Both the position numbers and the translations under genes were made by a program. Source: Chitinophagales bacterium (GTDB taxonomy: Bacteria; Bacteroidota; Bacteroidia; Chitinophagales; Chitinophagaceae). From it: a DNA stretch of 64,000 nt. The notes beneath the pieces are model-generated. The model was given only the letters and a program-made list of their open reading frames with translations. It was not told the DNA's origin and did no database searches. Shown piece after piece: positions 34,550 to 43,499 of this stretch. The stretch spans positions 35,935-99,934 of the forward strand of contig JAIXKI010000026.1 of NCBI GenBank assembly GCA_026936105.1. The letters run 5' to 3'. Position 1 is the first letter of the stretch; each line of letters opens with the position of its first letter.

Positions 34550-35575
34550 ATGAGACGTTATTTGTTCATTCTTTTTATCACGGCTGCTTCATCACCTGTT
34601 ATTGCGCAGACAGACAGCGCTTCTTATTTTGTACAAAGGGGAATGATGGAAAAGCAGAACGGGAGGCTGATGGAATCCTATAAGAACTTCAACAAGGCGG
34701 TTTCTTATGATGATAATAACAAAGAAGCGCTGAAAGAATATGCAAAAGCCTGTTTAAATCTCAGGAAATATGCCGAAGCAAGAGAAACCTATAAAAAGCT
34801 GGTAGAACTCGGAGATGCTTCTGCTGAAAATTTAAAACAAATAATGATCCTCTCATTCAACCTCAGGCTGTATGATGAGGTGATTCTTTATGCACAACAA
34901 CTGAAAAAGGCTGACCCGTCTGAAAAAGTGAATTATTATATCGGCAAGGTGAATTATGATCAGGACAATTTTGGCGATGCTATCAAATACCTGAACCTTG
35001 CCGCCAAGGAAGATCCTCAGAATGGCGAGATCCCATACATGATCGCACACTCTTATGCCGACATGATGAACTATAAGCAGTCCATTCCTTATTTTCAAAA
35101 AGCCATTCAGTTGGATACAACAAAAAATTACTGGATGTATGAAATGGGACTGATCTATTATGCCATGCATGATGACAAGAATTCCCTCAAGTATATTTTA
35201 ATGGCCGGAGAAAAAGGATACAGGAAAGATGCTGATTACATGGAAAACCTTGGGATCGCTTATCTGAATGTGGGTGACCTGGCCAACGGCATCAACATCA
35301 TGAATGAGATCCTGAAAAAAAGGCCCAGCGACATCAACATCCTTGGCATGGTGGCTGAAGCTTACTATTATAAAGGAAAATACCAGGAAGCCATTGATCA
35401 CTGGGACAGGATACTGGAATACGACAAGGAAAATGCCTCTGCATTATACATGATCGGTTTAAGCTATCAGAAGAAAGGAGAGAAAGAAAAAGGAATACGC
35501 CTTTGTGACAAAGCCATTGAAATGGATCCCTCTCTTGCAAAATACCGTGAGAAAAAAATGATGGCAGGGTTGTAA
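34550..35575 (+). CDS. secreted tetratricopeptide-repeat protein
   Basis: 341 residues from MRRYLFILFITAASSPVIAQ, a signal peptide, so probably periplasmic. The rest is a run of about eight TPR-like helix pairs (for example GRLMESYKNFNKAVSYDDNN, YAEARETYKKLVELG, YQEAIDHWDRILEYDKENA). Such solenoids mediate protein-protein contacts, and no catalytic domain is present. An upstream ATG (34499) would prepend 17 residues before the signal peptide and is rejected. It converges on the HIRAN gene with an 11-bp gap. Confidence 0.85.
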   Translation: MRRYLFILFITAASSPVIAQTDSASYFVQRGMMEKQNGRLMESYKNFNKAVSYDDNNKEALKEYAKACLNLRKYAEARETYKKLVELGDASAENLKQIMILSFNLRLYDEVILYAQQLKKADPSEKVNYYIGKVNYDQDNFGDAIKYLNLAAKEDPQNGEIPYMIAHSYADMMNYKQSIPYFQKAIQLDTTKNYWMYEMGLIYYAMHDDKNSLKYILMAGEKGYRKDADYMENLGIAYLNVGDLANGINIMNEILKKRPSDINILGMVAEAYYYKGKYQEAIDHWDRILEYDKENASALYMIGLSYQKKGEKEKGIRLCDKAIEMDPSLAKYREKKMMAGL

Positions 35576-35586
35576 TTTTTTTTCAA

Positions 35587-35979
35587 TTAATCTTTCAGAA
35601 AAACTTTGATCTCTATCCGTAGCCAGTTGCCTTCCCATTCTCTGGCCTGAATGGTGACAAAGAATTTCTTTCCTGCATCCATCAATCTTGCGATCACTTC
35701 ATTCTTATCGCGGGGAATATATCCGACTTTGGTTTTATTGAAATAAAGAGCAATGGCAAACTTATCATGTTTATTATCCGGTTCCCGTTTGGGTACCAGC
35801 TTCACTTCGGCGCCCAGATCTTTTTCCACATCATCCAGTTTTCTGAAAGACGTGCCGGCCACGATGCATTCCAGAACAAGTATGTCTTTGGCAAATACAT
35901 CAATGTTCAATCCTCCTTTGCTCAGTGCGGCCAGCAGGGAGGAGTTGACTTTAATTAAGCTCCGGTTTTGTTCCTCCAT
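35587..35979 (-). CDS. stand-alone HIRAN domain protein
   Basis: 130 residues, nearly all one HIRAN domain: VLECIVAGTSFRKLDD, VKLVPKREPDNKHDKFAIAL and NKTKVGYIPRDKNEVIARL (about residues 34-105). HIRAN domains, best known from the HLTF/Rad5 SNF2 helicases, recognise 3' ends or damaged/stalled replication DNA. Here the domain is not fused to a helicase. Its first 29 bases overlap the end of the J-domain gene, so the pair is translationally coupled, suggesting a joint function. The biological role is otherwise unknown. Confidence 0.85.
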   Translation of the reverse strand: MEEQNRSLIKVNSSLLAALSKGGLNIDVFAKDILVLECIVAGTSFRKLDDVEKDLGAEVKLVPKREPDNKHDKFAIALYFNKTKVGYIPRDKNEVIARLMDAGKKFFVTIQAREWEGNWLRIEIKVFLKD

Positions 35980-36763
35980 AACCGTTGATCAATGATTCGT
36001 ATTCCAGTATCAATTCCCCTTCATAAGTTCTGAGCCTTGTGATCTCTTCCATGATCTTTTCGGTTTCACTTTGCACCCATTGTTCATCTTTGATCTTAGC
36101 TTCGATCGTGAAGGGGAATTCATTCTTTATCTTTTCTATTTCCATGTTTAAGATCCTGATCCCTTCGCTCAGCGTCTCATTACGAAGTTCAAGATCGCTA
36201 TCTGACAATTTCTGAACAAATGCATCAGAGTCTTTCAGTTCTTTTTCATACACGATCTGCAATGCTTTCAGTTCATCCAGATCGCCCCGGTGGTAAGCGT
36301 CCTTGGCCAGTTGCCATATTTTCAGCCGTACTTCTGATGACCCGGGGTTAACATCGGGATGCAGTTGTTTGGCCAGTTCTCTGAACACTTTACGAAGTTC
36401 TGCATTACGTTGTGGTGTGGCCAGGTTTGCCAGCAGGTCACGGCCCCTTTCAATATCAGAGACCTGCTGCATGATTTTTTTTTCTGCTTCAGAAAGTTCA
36501 GCAGCCACCTGTATCTCAATGGCATTTGCATCCAGCGGAAGATTGCGGGTTATGATGCTGCGCACTATTTCAATCTTTCGTTTCAGCGCTTTTACCTGCA
36601 ACTGCAGTTGCAATGCTTCCACCTGGTATATTCCGATGCGGGTTGAGTACAATGCTTCCAGTTGTGGTTTTCCCCAGTTGAGTAAAACATCTTTATCGTT
36701 TAGAAGCTTGACATATTCTGAACGTAAAATATCAAACCGGTTAAGCAGTTCTTCCCTGGTCAT
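35951..36763 (-). CDS. coiled-coil protein with a J-domain-like core
   Basis: 270 residues. The middle part (about 117-165) contains NAELRKVFRELAKQLHPDVNP with an HPD tripeptide at 135-137, followed by a helix (KIWQLAKDAYHRGDLDELKAL), as in DnaJ J-domains that stimulate Hsp70. Long coiled coils flank it (about 45-112 and 170-250). There is no zinc finger or Gly/Phe region, so it is a J-domain-only type. It overlaps the HIRAN gene by 29 bp. dnaK lies about 4.6 kb away on the other strand. Confidence 0.75.
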   Translation of the reverse strand: MTREELLNRFDILRSEYVKLLNDKDVLLNWGKPQLEALYSTRIGIYQVEALQLQLQVKALKRKIEIVRSIITRNLPLDANAIEIQVAAELSEAEKKIMQQVSDIERGRDLLANLATPQRNAELRKVFRELAKQLHPDVNPGSSEVRLKIWQLAKDAYHRGDLDELKALQIVYEKELKDSDAFVQKLSDSDLELRNETLSEGIRILNMEIEKIKNEFPFTIEAKIKDEQWVQSETEKIMEEITRLRTYEGELILEYESLINGYGGTKPELN

Positions 36764-36868
36764 AAAACAGTTTTTGTATTCTGTTCCGTATATGAAGATA
36801 ATGATGTGTTTTGGAAAACAGAAAAGCTACATTAAAGTTTTGAGATACGGCTGTCCCGGTTTCAACCG

Positions 36869-38659
36869 TTACATCCTTTCAGGAACTCTGATCCCCAGCA
36901 ATGCTGTAGCCGTTTTGATGATGTTGGCCGTCATGATACTAAGCTGAAGCCGTAGTTGCTTTTTCCCTGCAGATTCTGCATTCAGCACCGAATGTTCAGT
37001 ATAAAATGTATTGAACAATTTAGCTGCATTGAAAACATAGATTGCAAGAACGGAAGGATTATGCTCTTCTGCGGCCTGCTGTATCATTGCAGGGAATTGT
37101 TCCAGCGAAATGATGAGTTGCTTTTCCAGGTTAAGCAATGGAGTTGCCGTATCGTCTATAAATACTTTACTCTCGTCAGTGATATCTTCTTTTCTTAAGA
37201 TGGATCTTATCCTGGCATAAGTGTATTGAATGAAGGGCCCGGTGAAACCGTGGAAATCAACCGACTCTTCCGGATCGAAGACCATTTTCTTTTTCGGATC
37301 CACACGAAGCAGAAAGAATTTCAAAGCGCCCAGGCCGATGGTGTCATAGAGTTCTTCAAGTTCTTCCTGAGAGAAATCCTTTACTTTTCCCAGCTCTTCT
37401 GTTTTTTGTTTGGCTACTGCAGCCATTTCATCTACCATATCATCTGCATCCACCACAGTACCTTCCCGGCTTTTCATTCTACCCGATGGTAATTCCACCA
37501 TTCCATAGCTCAAATGATAAATTCCATCGGCATAAGGTTTCCCTAATTTTTCCATGATCAGCTTCAGCACTTTCATGTGATAGTTCTGCTCGTCGCCAAT
37601 CACATAAATACTCTGGTCATAATGGTAGTCCCGGTATTTCTCTTCTGCCAGCCCCAGATCCTGGGTCATATAAACTGAAGTGCCGTCTTTACGCAGTACC
37701 AGCTTCTGATCAAGGCCTTCTGCAGTAAGGTCTATCCATACACTCCCGTCTTCTTTTTTAAAAAATACGCCCAGCTTCAATCCTTCTTCCACAAACTTTT
37801 TTCCGAGCAGGTAGGTGCCGCTCTCATAATACATTTTATCAAAGCCGGCGCCGATCCTTTTATATGTGGTATCAAAACCCTCATAGACCCAGCCATTCAT
37901 TTTTTTCCACAAGTCTATCACTTCCGGCTTGCCTGCTTCCCAATCCAAAAGCATTTGCTGAGCAGCCTTCATGACAGGAGTTTCTTTTTCGGCTTCTTCT
38001 TTGTTCATTCCATTTGCGATCAAATCATTCTTTTGCTTTTGAAGTTCTTCATTGAATTTGACGTAGTAGTCGCCCACAAAATGATCTCCTTTGGTATTTG
38101 CTGATTCCGGAGTGGCTCCATTTGAAAAAAGCTGCCAGGCGATCATGCTCTTGCAGATATGTATGCCGCGGTCGTTCACCACGCAGGTTTTCACCACTTC
38201 ATTTCCCTGTGCTTTCAGGATTTCGGAAATACTCCATCCTAAAAAAATATTTCTGAGATGGCCCAGGTGCAAAGGCTTATTGGTGTTGGGAGAGGAGTAC
38301 TCTACCACGACCTTGTTCCCAACCGGCGCTATGACCCCGAATTTATTATCACTGAAATTCTCTTTAAGAAAATTGATCCAGTGGCTGTCGGAAAGAGTAA
38401 GATTCAGGAATCCTTTGATGACATTGTATGATCTGAAAAACTCGGGGCTCATTTTCACGAGACAATCGCCGATTTCTTTTCCCAGGTGTTCGGGCGATTT
38501 TTTTATTTGCTTGACAAAAGAAAAAAGAACCAGGGTATAATCACCTTCAAATTCGGGTCTGGTAGGTGTTACGGTCAATTCTGATTCACTGAGATCCACA
38601 TCATATAGTTCTTTAAGCGCCCTGATCGCAAATGGTTTTATCTGTTCTGCCGTCGTCAT
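36869..38659 (-). CDS. argS: arginyl-tRNA synthetase
   Basis: 596 residues. This class I synthetase has the HIGH motif as HLGH at 131-134 within SSPNTNKPLHLGHLRN. A KMSKS-type loop appears as GRMKSREGT, and a C-terminal DALR anticodon-binding domain ends ALLGIRVPERM. The N-terminal Arg-tRNA-synthetase domain (about 5-90) is present. The length is normal. It is divergent from the GtrA gene; a near-consensus box (TAATTTCG) lies about 20 bp upstream. Confidence 0.95.
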   Translation of the reverse strand: MTTAEQIKPFAIRALKELYDVDLSESELTVTPTRPEFEGDYTLVLFSFVKQIKKSPEHLGKEIGDCLVKMSPEFFRSYNVIKGFLNLTLSDSHWINFLKENFSDNKFGVIAPVGNKVVVEYSSPNTNKPLHLGHLRNIFLGWSISEILKAQGNEVVKTCVVNDRGIHICKSMIAWQLFSNGATPESANTKGDHFVGDYYVKFNEELQKQKNDLIANGMNKEEAEKETPVMKAAQQMLLDWEAGKPEVIDLWKKMNGWVYEGFDTTYKRIGAGFDKMYYESGTYLLGKKFVEEGLKLGVFFKKEDGSVWIDLTAEGLDQKLVLRKDGTSVYMTQDLGLAEEKYRDYHYDQSIYVIGDEQNYHMKVLKLIMEKLGKPYADGIYHLSYGMVELPSGRMKSREGTVVDADDMVDEMAAVAKQKTEELGKVKDFSQEELEELYDTIGLGALKFFLLRVDPKKKMVFDPEESVDFHGFTGPFIQYTYARIRSILRKEDITDESKVFIDDTATPLLNLEKQLIISLEQFPAMIQQAAEEHNPSVLAIYVFNAAKLFNTFYTEHSVLNAESAGKKQLRLQLSIMTANIIKTATALLGIRVPERM

Positions 38660-38771
38660 TTATTACGGTTTGGCTGCGAAATTACGAAGCAGGCGCCACT
38701 AACCTGCCAGAGTATTAAAATAATAAGATGTTTTCGAAGGCAGACTCTTTCCATTTAGCAGTTACATCCAT

Positions 38772-38779
38772 TACATTTG
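38772..38779 (+). promoter_or_regulatory. -7 box TACATTTG for the GtrA gene
   Basis: TACATTTG fits TAnnTTTG and ends eight bases before the chosen ATG at 38788, giving a leader of only a few bases. It also argues against the longer upstream start at 38728. Confidence 0.45.
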
Positions 38780-38787
38780 CAGCTTTC

Positions 38788-39294
38788 ATGCGTAAACACA
38801 TACTTACTGTCCGCGAACTGCTACTTCGGGTCATAGATTTTTTCTATCCTCCTTTTAAGAGGCTGATGAATCTTCAGACCTTTCGTTACGGTGTTTGTGG
38901 CGCCGCCAACACAGCGCTGGGCTTTATAGTTTTTTATGTGAGTTTCAAATTCATTTTTGCCGGAGAAAATATTGATCTCGGATTTTATGTTTTCACCCCA
39001 TATACGGTGGCACTGGTTGCTTCTTTCCTTGTCAGCTTTCCGTTCGGTTTCTTTTTATTGAAATATGTGGTCTTTGATGACTCTGTGCTGAAGGGCAGGG
39101 TGCAACTGTTCCGTTATTTTGTTGTGTATCTCGTCAATCTCTTTTTAAATTATGTGTTACTGAAAGTGACCGTGGAGATGATCCATATTTATCCCACCAT
39201 AGCTCAATTGATAGACATTGTGATCATAGTTATTGTCAGCTATCTTTTTCAGCGCTATTATACCTTCAGAAAAGGCTCAGCGGATGATATCTGA
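38788..39294 (+). CDS. GtrA family membrane protein
   Basis: 168 residues with four hydrophobic helices and the GtrA pattern LQTFRYGVCGAANTALGFIVFY at the first helix and QLFRYFVVYLVNLFLNYVLL at the third. GtrA proteins are thought to help move polyprenyl-linked sugars across the inner membrane for glycosylation of O-antigen or teichoic acid. No glycosyltransferase is adjacent, so the lipid-linked sugar cannot be identified. The ATG at 38788 follows a promoter box by eight bases. The 3' end overlaps the DUF4403 gene by 18 bp (convergent). Confidence 0.85.
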   Translation: MRKHILTVRELLLRVIDFFYPPFKRLMNLQTFRYGVCGAANTALGFIVFYVSFKFIFAGENIDLGFYVFTPYTVALVASFLVSFPFGFFLLKYVVFDDSVLKGRVQLFRYFVVYLVNLFLNYVLLKVTVEMIHIYPTIAQLIDIVIIVIVSYLFQRYYTFRKGSADDI

Positions 39295-40731
39295 GAAATT
39301 CAGATAACTTGTATTGACCTGCATGGTCAGAAGACCTTTGCATTGGATGCGGATTACCAGGAATTGCCCCATCGGGTAAATCCCTTCAAGGTCAATATTC
39401 GAAACGAATCCAAAAGTTTTTACACCGGGCATCCATTCCTTATTCAGTTGTTGCATTAACATGAATTTTGTGGAATCAATAAATGAACTGAGATCGAATT
39501 TTGTATGGGAACTGATCTCCTCGGTGATCTTTTTGTTAAAAAGCCAGGAAGCCGTTTTTAAAAACTTATCTCTTGTCTTCACATCAAAGTCCAGTTCTTT
39601 GATCTCAATGATATGCGTGGCCTGATCATAAGCCGGTTTTCCGGTCAGGTAAGCTGTGCCTTCTGCTGAGCCGGTAAAATCCAGTTTAAAAATCAGTTTG
39701 TCATGGTCAGCTCCAAATAACCGGCAGGAACTAATCACAAACTTATTCTTTACTGGCCCTTTTCCAAGGTCGAGTACATGACCTTCCAATTGCTGGTTCA
39801 GTATAGCCGATAATGAATCATACTGAAGAACGGCATCAAGAAAAATATTAAAACCCGGGGCAGATGAATACCCGGAGATATTCGGAATAACGCCGCTTTT
39901 TATTGAAGGCTTTTCAAAACTGATCACGGGTTTTGCCGATAATCCCAGATAGACATTCAGCGTGTCATTTGAAGCAAAAAGGCTATTGATCCTCAATTTT
40001 TCGGGATTGGCCTGCAACCAACCCAGCCCGTAAACGTTGTATGGTTCGTTCAGCTTATCCCAGGCTTGCTGAAATTTAGAACGGAGATCAAAGACTCCAT
40101 AAGTGTGCTCGATATTTCTTTTGGCTTCATCCAGATCGAACTTTAATTCATCCATCACCTGTTTGGTGATGTCTTGTCCCCAAAAACACACTTCACATTT
40201 ATTCAGCGGTTGAGGCTCAAGTCTTTTTATGGAGAGACTGACCTTATAATCAGGTTGGATAATAAATCCAATTTCAAACGATACATTCACTTTACGCTCG
40301 CCTTCATCAAACCCGCATTTGCAGGGTGGAGTCCAGGGTGAAATAGCAGTTCCGTTGATACAGGCTCTTGTGGATCCGATCACTTTGTAATACCCGGTAA
40401 AACTCATATTCAAAATATTTCCGGAAGCTTTCATCTGAAGCGGCCCCCGCCGGAAAGTGTATTTGTACCGTATGGAACAGCCTTCATACTCCCAGGCATC
40501 CGGATATCCTGTTGAAGTGTAAACCGTATCAATATTTTTTTCAATAAATGAAAACAGCGGTTTGAGGCTGATCTGAGCAGATACATTGATATCTGACGGT
40601 GGCAGTGAGCCGGGATTGTATTCCATCACACCGGGATTAGGCTCTGCCGGTATTATCTTATACGAACAGGATACTGAAAAAATCAAAACGGTGATCAGAA
40701 AAATGAATGCTTTACCTTTTATGCTTTTCAT
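39277..40731 (-). CDS. DUF4403 family lipoprotein
   Basis: 484 residues from MKSIKGKAFIFLITVLIFSVSC, whose IFSVSC end is a lipobox, so it should be a lipoprotein of the periplasm or outer membrane. Two CxC/CxxC pairs are present (PPCKCGFDEG and LNKCEVCFWG). The rest matches DUF4403 by eye: paired beta-rich halves with ISFEKPSIKSGVIPNISGY and LDFDVKTRDKFLKTASWLF. The function is unknown; lipid or membrane-protein handling is only a possibility. An upstream start (40806) is rejected because it displaces the lipobox. Confidence 0.82.
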   Translation of the reverse strand: MKSIKGKAFIFLITVLIFSVSCSYKIIPAEPNPGVMEYNPGSLPPSDINVSAQISLKPLFSFIEKNIDTVYTSTGYPDAWEYEGCSIRYKYTFRRGPLQMKASGNILNMSFTGYYKVIGSTRACINGTAISPWTPPCKCGFDEGERKVNVSFEIGFIIQPDYKVSLSIKRLEPQPLNKCEVCFWGQDITKQVMDELKFDLDEAKRNIEHTYGVFDLRSKFQQAWDKLNEPYNVYGLGWLQANPEKLRINSLFASNDTLNVYLGLSAKPVISFEKPSIKSGVIPNISGYSSAPGFNIFLDAVLQYDSLSAILNQQLEGHVLDLGKGPVKNKFVISSCRLFGADHDKLIFKLDFTGSAEGTAYLTGKPAYDQATHIIEIKELDFDVKTRDKFLKTASWLFNKKITEEISSHTKFDLSSFIDSTKFMLMQQLNKEWMPGVKTFGFVSNIDLEGIYPMGQFLVIRIQCKGLLTMQVNTSYLNFSDIIR

Positions 40732-40798
40732 TGGTACAATAAAATTAAAAAAAGAAAGAAAAAGGAAAGGTGTAGAAATTACTTCTGTAAAAAAGTAA

Positions 40799-41227
40799 TC
40801 ATTCATTGATCCATTCGTATGCTTTCTGAGTTTTTACTTCACGGAACCCAAGAGCTTTGTAAAAACTGTGGCTTTCACTCCTCAATATATTGCTGCGTAC
40901 TTTTATTTTGAAAAGCCCGTTTTGCCTGGCCCATTGAATACTTTCCTGCACCAGCCACCTTCCGATATTCTTTTTACGGTGCCCGGCATCCACAATCAAC
41001 CCGGCAATTTCAGCAAAAGGAGGCTCTACCAATAAAATTTCTTTCCGGATATGAATCCACCCGGTAATATCCTTGCCCAGCTCTGCAACAAAGACCTTTT
41101 GATCACTATCCGTTTCTATTCGGTGGATATGATTGGCAGCTTCCTGTTCAGTTATGGGATAACCCAGCTGCCCTGAAAGCTTTGCTATTTTCGATGCATC
41201 TTTGAGTTTTACGGCCCTTATGTTCAT
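40799..41227 (-). CDS. GNAT family N-acetyltransferase
   Basis: 142 residues from MNIRAVKLKDASKIAKLSGQLGY. The acetyl-CoA-binding loop is seen in the DAGHRKKNIGRWLVQESIQWA region (a loose R/Q-x-x-G/N-x-G/A), and the closing strand-helix SHSFYKALGFREVKTQKAYEW is typical of GNAT enzymes. The acceptor is unknown. Upstream ATG codons at 41251 and 41308 are in frame, but the family fold begins at the chosen methionine. The gene is divergent from dnaK. Confidence 0.87.
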   Translation of the reverse strand: MNIRAVKLKDASKIAKLSGQLGYPITEQEAANHIHRIETDSDQKVFVAELGKDITGWIHIRKEILLVEPPFAEIAGLIVDAGHRKKNIGRWLVQESIQWARQNGLFKIKVRSNILRSESHSFYKALGFREVKTQKAYEWINE

Positions 41228-41327
41228 AGATCTTTTATTTGCAAATGTCATAACTCTGGTAAAACTATTCAGAAAATGATTCTGGGCGGATGGCCAAATT
41301 TCTGCCATTTTTTCACTTCTTGTCAGA

Positions 41328-41343
41328 TGGCACTATCATTGAT
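41328..41343 (+). promoter_or_regulatory. sigma54-like -24/-12 element upstream of dnaK
   Basis: TGGCAC-TATCA-TTGAT, 54 bp before the dnaK ATG, resembles the sigma54 consensus TGGCAC-N5-TTGCA with the spacing kept. The invariant -12 GC is GA here. No TAnnTTTG box was found in the same spacer. This may be a specialised heat-shock promoter or chance. Confidence 0.35.
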
Positions 41344-41396
41344 AATCAAGAGGGAAACTGCCCGCTTCGGGAGCAGAATTTAAAATTTTACATATT

Positions 41397-43322
41397 ATGG
41401 GAAAAATAATCGGAATAGATTTAGGAACTACCAACAGTTGCGTAGCCGTAATGGAAGGCAACGAACCGGTGGTCATTGCTAATGATGAAGGACGCAGGAC
41501 TACTCCTTCTGTAGTGGCATTTCTGAAAAATGGCGAACGTAAAGTTGGCGACCCCGCCAAGCGTCAGGCCATTACCAATCCTCACAACACGATCATGAGC
41601 GTAAAGCGTTTTATGGGACGCCGATATGATGAAGTAGGGGAAGAGATCACTCACTGGAGCTATAAAGTTGTCAGGGGTGACAATAATACCGTACGAATTG
41701 ACATAGAAGGCCGTCCTTACACTCCACAGGAAATTTCAGCTATGATCCTTCAGAAGATGAAGAAGACCGCTGAAGATTATCTTGGACAGGAGGTGAATGA
41801 AGCAGTGATCACCGTACCTGCCTATTTCAACGATTCTCAGCGCCAGGCTACCAAAGAAGCAGGCGAGATCGCAGGACTGAATGTACGCCGTATCATCAAC
41901 GAACCAACTGCTGCTGCATTAGCTTTTGGTTTGGATAAAAAACACAAAGACCAGAAAATTGCTGTGTTCGACCTTGGCGGCGGTACGTTCGATATCTCCA
42001 TTCTTGAGCTGGGTGACGGTGTTTTTGAAGTGAAGTCAACCAATGGTGACACACACCTTGGCGGTGATGACTTTGATAAAGTGGTTATGGATTGGCTGGC
42101 AGAAGAATTTAAAAAGGATGAAGCCATAGATCTCCGCAAAGACCCGATGGCCCTGCAACGTCTGAAAGATGCTTCTGAAAAAGCAAAAGTGGAATTAAGT
42201 TCTTCCAGTGAGACTGAGATCAACCTTCCCTATATCACAGCCGTTGATGGAGTGCCCAAACACTTAGTGAAAAAATTGAGCCGTGCAAAGTTTGAACAGC
42301 TTGCCGACAAATTATTTGAAAGATGTTTAACTCCTTGCCAAAAAGCATTGGATGATGCAGGCATGAAGCCGGCAGATATTGATGAAGTGGTTCTGGTGGG
42401 TGGATCCACCCGCATCCCTAAAGTTCAGGAACTGGTTGAAAAATTCTTCGGTAAAAAACCGAACAAGAGCGTGAACCCCGATGAAGCAGTTGCCGTAGGT
42501 GCTGCCGTACAGGGTGCAGTGTTGACCGGCGAAGTAAAAGATGTTCTGCTGCTTGATGTGACTCCGCTTTCATTGGGTATTGAAACCCTGGGTGGAGTGA
42601 TGACGGCTTTGATTCCAAGTAATACAACAATTCCTACTAAGAAATCGGAAGTATTTTCCACTGCTTCGGACAATCAGCCCGGCGTTCAGATTCATGTATT
42701 ACAGGGAGAGCGTCCGATGGCAAAGGACAACAAGAGCCTAGGTATTTTCAATCTTGATGGCATACCGCCGGCCCCGAGAGGATTGCCTCAGATCGAAGTG
42801 ACATTTGATATTGATGCCAATGGAATTTTGCATGTTACAGCAAAAGATAAAGGAACCGGCAAAGAACAGAAAATCCACATCGAAGCCGGCAGCGGACTCA
42901 ACAAAGAAGAAGTGGAAAAAATGAAAGCTGAAGCAAAAGCCAACGAAGCTTCGGATAAAGCGGAACGTGAGAAAGTAGATAAACTGAATATGGCAGACGG
43001 CATGATCTTCCAGACGGAAAAGCAATTGAAAGAATACGGCGATAAAATTCCACAAGACAAAAGAACCGTTATTGAAAACGCCGTAGAGCAACTGAAAGAG
43101 GCACACAAAAAACAGGATATTGCTGCAGTTGATTCTGCCCTTGCTTCTTTAAATGCAGCATGGACGGCAGCCAGCCAGGATATTTACAATGCGCAGGCTT
43201 CTGCAGGCGCTCAGGCTACGGGTGACGCACAACCTGGACCAGACGGCGCTGATCAGCAACAACAAGGCCAGAATGCCGGTGGGGAGAATGTAACGGATGT
43301 GCCGTATGAGGAAGTGAAGTAA
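41397..43322 (+). CDS. dnaK: molecular chaperone DnaK (Hsp70)
   Basis: 641 residues. The ATPase domain begins [20 protein letters not shown] and includes [53 protein letters not shown] and [14 protein letters not shown]. The substrate-binding domain has [33 protein letters not shown] and a helical lid, then a Gly/Gln-rich disordered tail ending TDVPYEEVK. It refolds proteins with DnaJ and GrpE, neither of which is adjacent; the J-domain gene at 36 kb is a possible separate partner. A strong terminator follows. Confidence 0.97.
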   Translation: MGKIIGIDLGTTNSCVAVMEGNEPVVIANDEGRRTTPSVVAFLKNGERKVGDPAKRQAITNPHNTIMSVKRFMGRRYDEVGEEITHWSYKVVRGDNNTVRIDIEGRPYTPQEISAMILQKMKKTAEDYLGQEVNEAVITVPAYFNDSQRQATKEAGEIAGLNVRRIINEPTAAALAFGLDKKHKDQKIAVFDLGGGTFDISILELGDGVFEVKSTNGDTHLGGDDFDKVVMDWLAEEFKKDEAIDLRKDPMALQRLKDASEKAKVELSSSSETEINLPYITAVDGVPKHLVKKLSRAKFEQLADKLFERCLTPCQKALDDAGMKPADIDEVVLVGGSTRIPKVQELVEKFFGKKPNKSVNPDEAVAVGAAVQGAVLTGEVKDVLLLDVTPLSLGIETLGGVMTALIPSNTTIPTKKSEVFSTASDNQPGVQIHVLQGERPMAKDNKSLGIFNLDGIPPAPRGLPQIEVTFDIDANGILHVTAKDKGTGKEQKIHIEAGSGLNKEEVEKMKAEAKANEASDKAEREKVDKLNMADGMIFQTEKQLKEYGDKIPQDKRTVIENAVEQLKEAHKKQDIAAVDSALASLNAAWTAASQDIYNAQASAGAQATGDAQPGPDGADQQQQGQNAGGENVTDVPYEEVK

Positions 43323-43375
43323 TGAGTAAAGAGACCTGGGTTTCATAACTTAAAATAAGAACCTTACAAAATCCG

Positions 43376-43410
43376 GAGGCTGTCTCAAAAGTTAAGATAG
43401 CCTCTTTTTT
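43376..43410 (+). terminator. rho-independent terminator after dnaK
   Basis: GAGGCTGTCT, loop CAAAAGTTA, then AGATAGCCTC forms a 10-bp stem with one G-T wobble, followed directly by TTTTTT. It lies 54 bp after the dnaK stop on the same strand. Confidence 0.85.
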
Positions 43411-43440
43411 ATTTGTATTACTCTACGAATAGGTTATAGT

Positions 43441-43460
43441 TTATGCGATCGTAGAAGTGA
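43441..43460 (+). repeat. 20-bp direct repeat, left flank of the tandem array
   Basis: TTATGCGATCGTAGAAGTGA is repeated exactly at 44034-44053. The similarity continues for about 30 further bases (TTTTTT..CTGATACA..CC..TT..TTTATG), so roughly 50 bp were duplicated on both sides of the array. Confidence 0.85.
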
Positions 43461-43499
43461 CTTTTTTCTGATACAACCTTCTTCATTTATGCCGCGATG

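Noticed and set aside
36303..36947. 214-residue plus-strand open frame
   Set aside because: It is antisense to the J-domain gene and the end of argS, is serine-rich without domains, and mirrors codon bias of the real genes.
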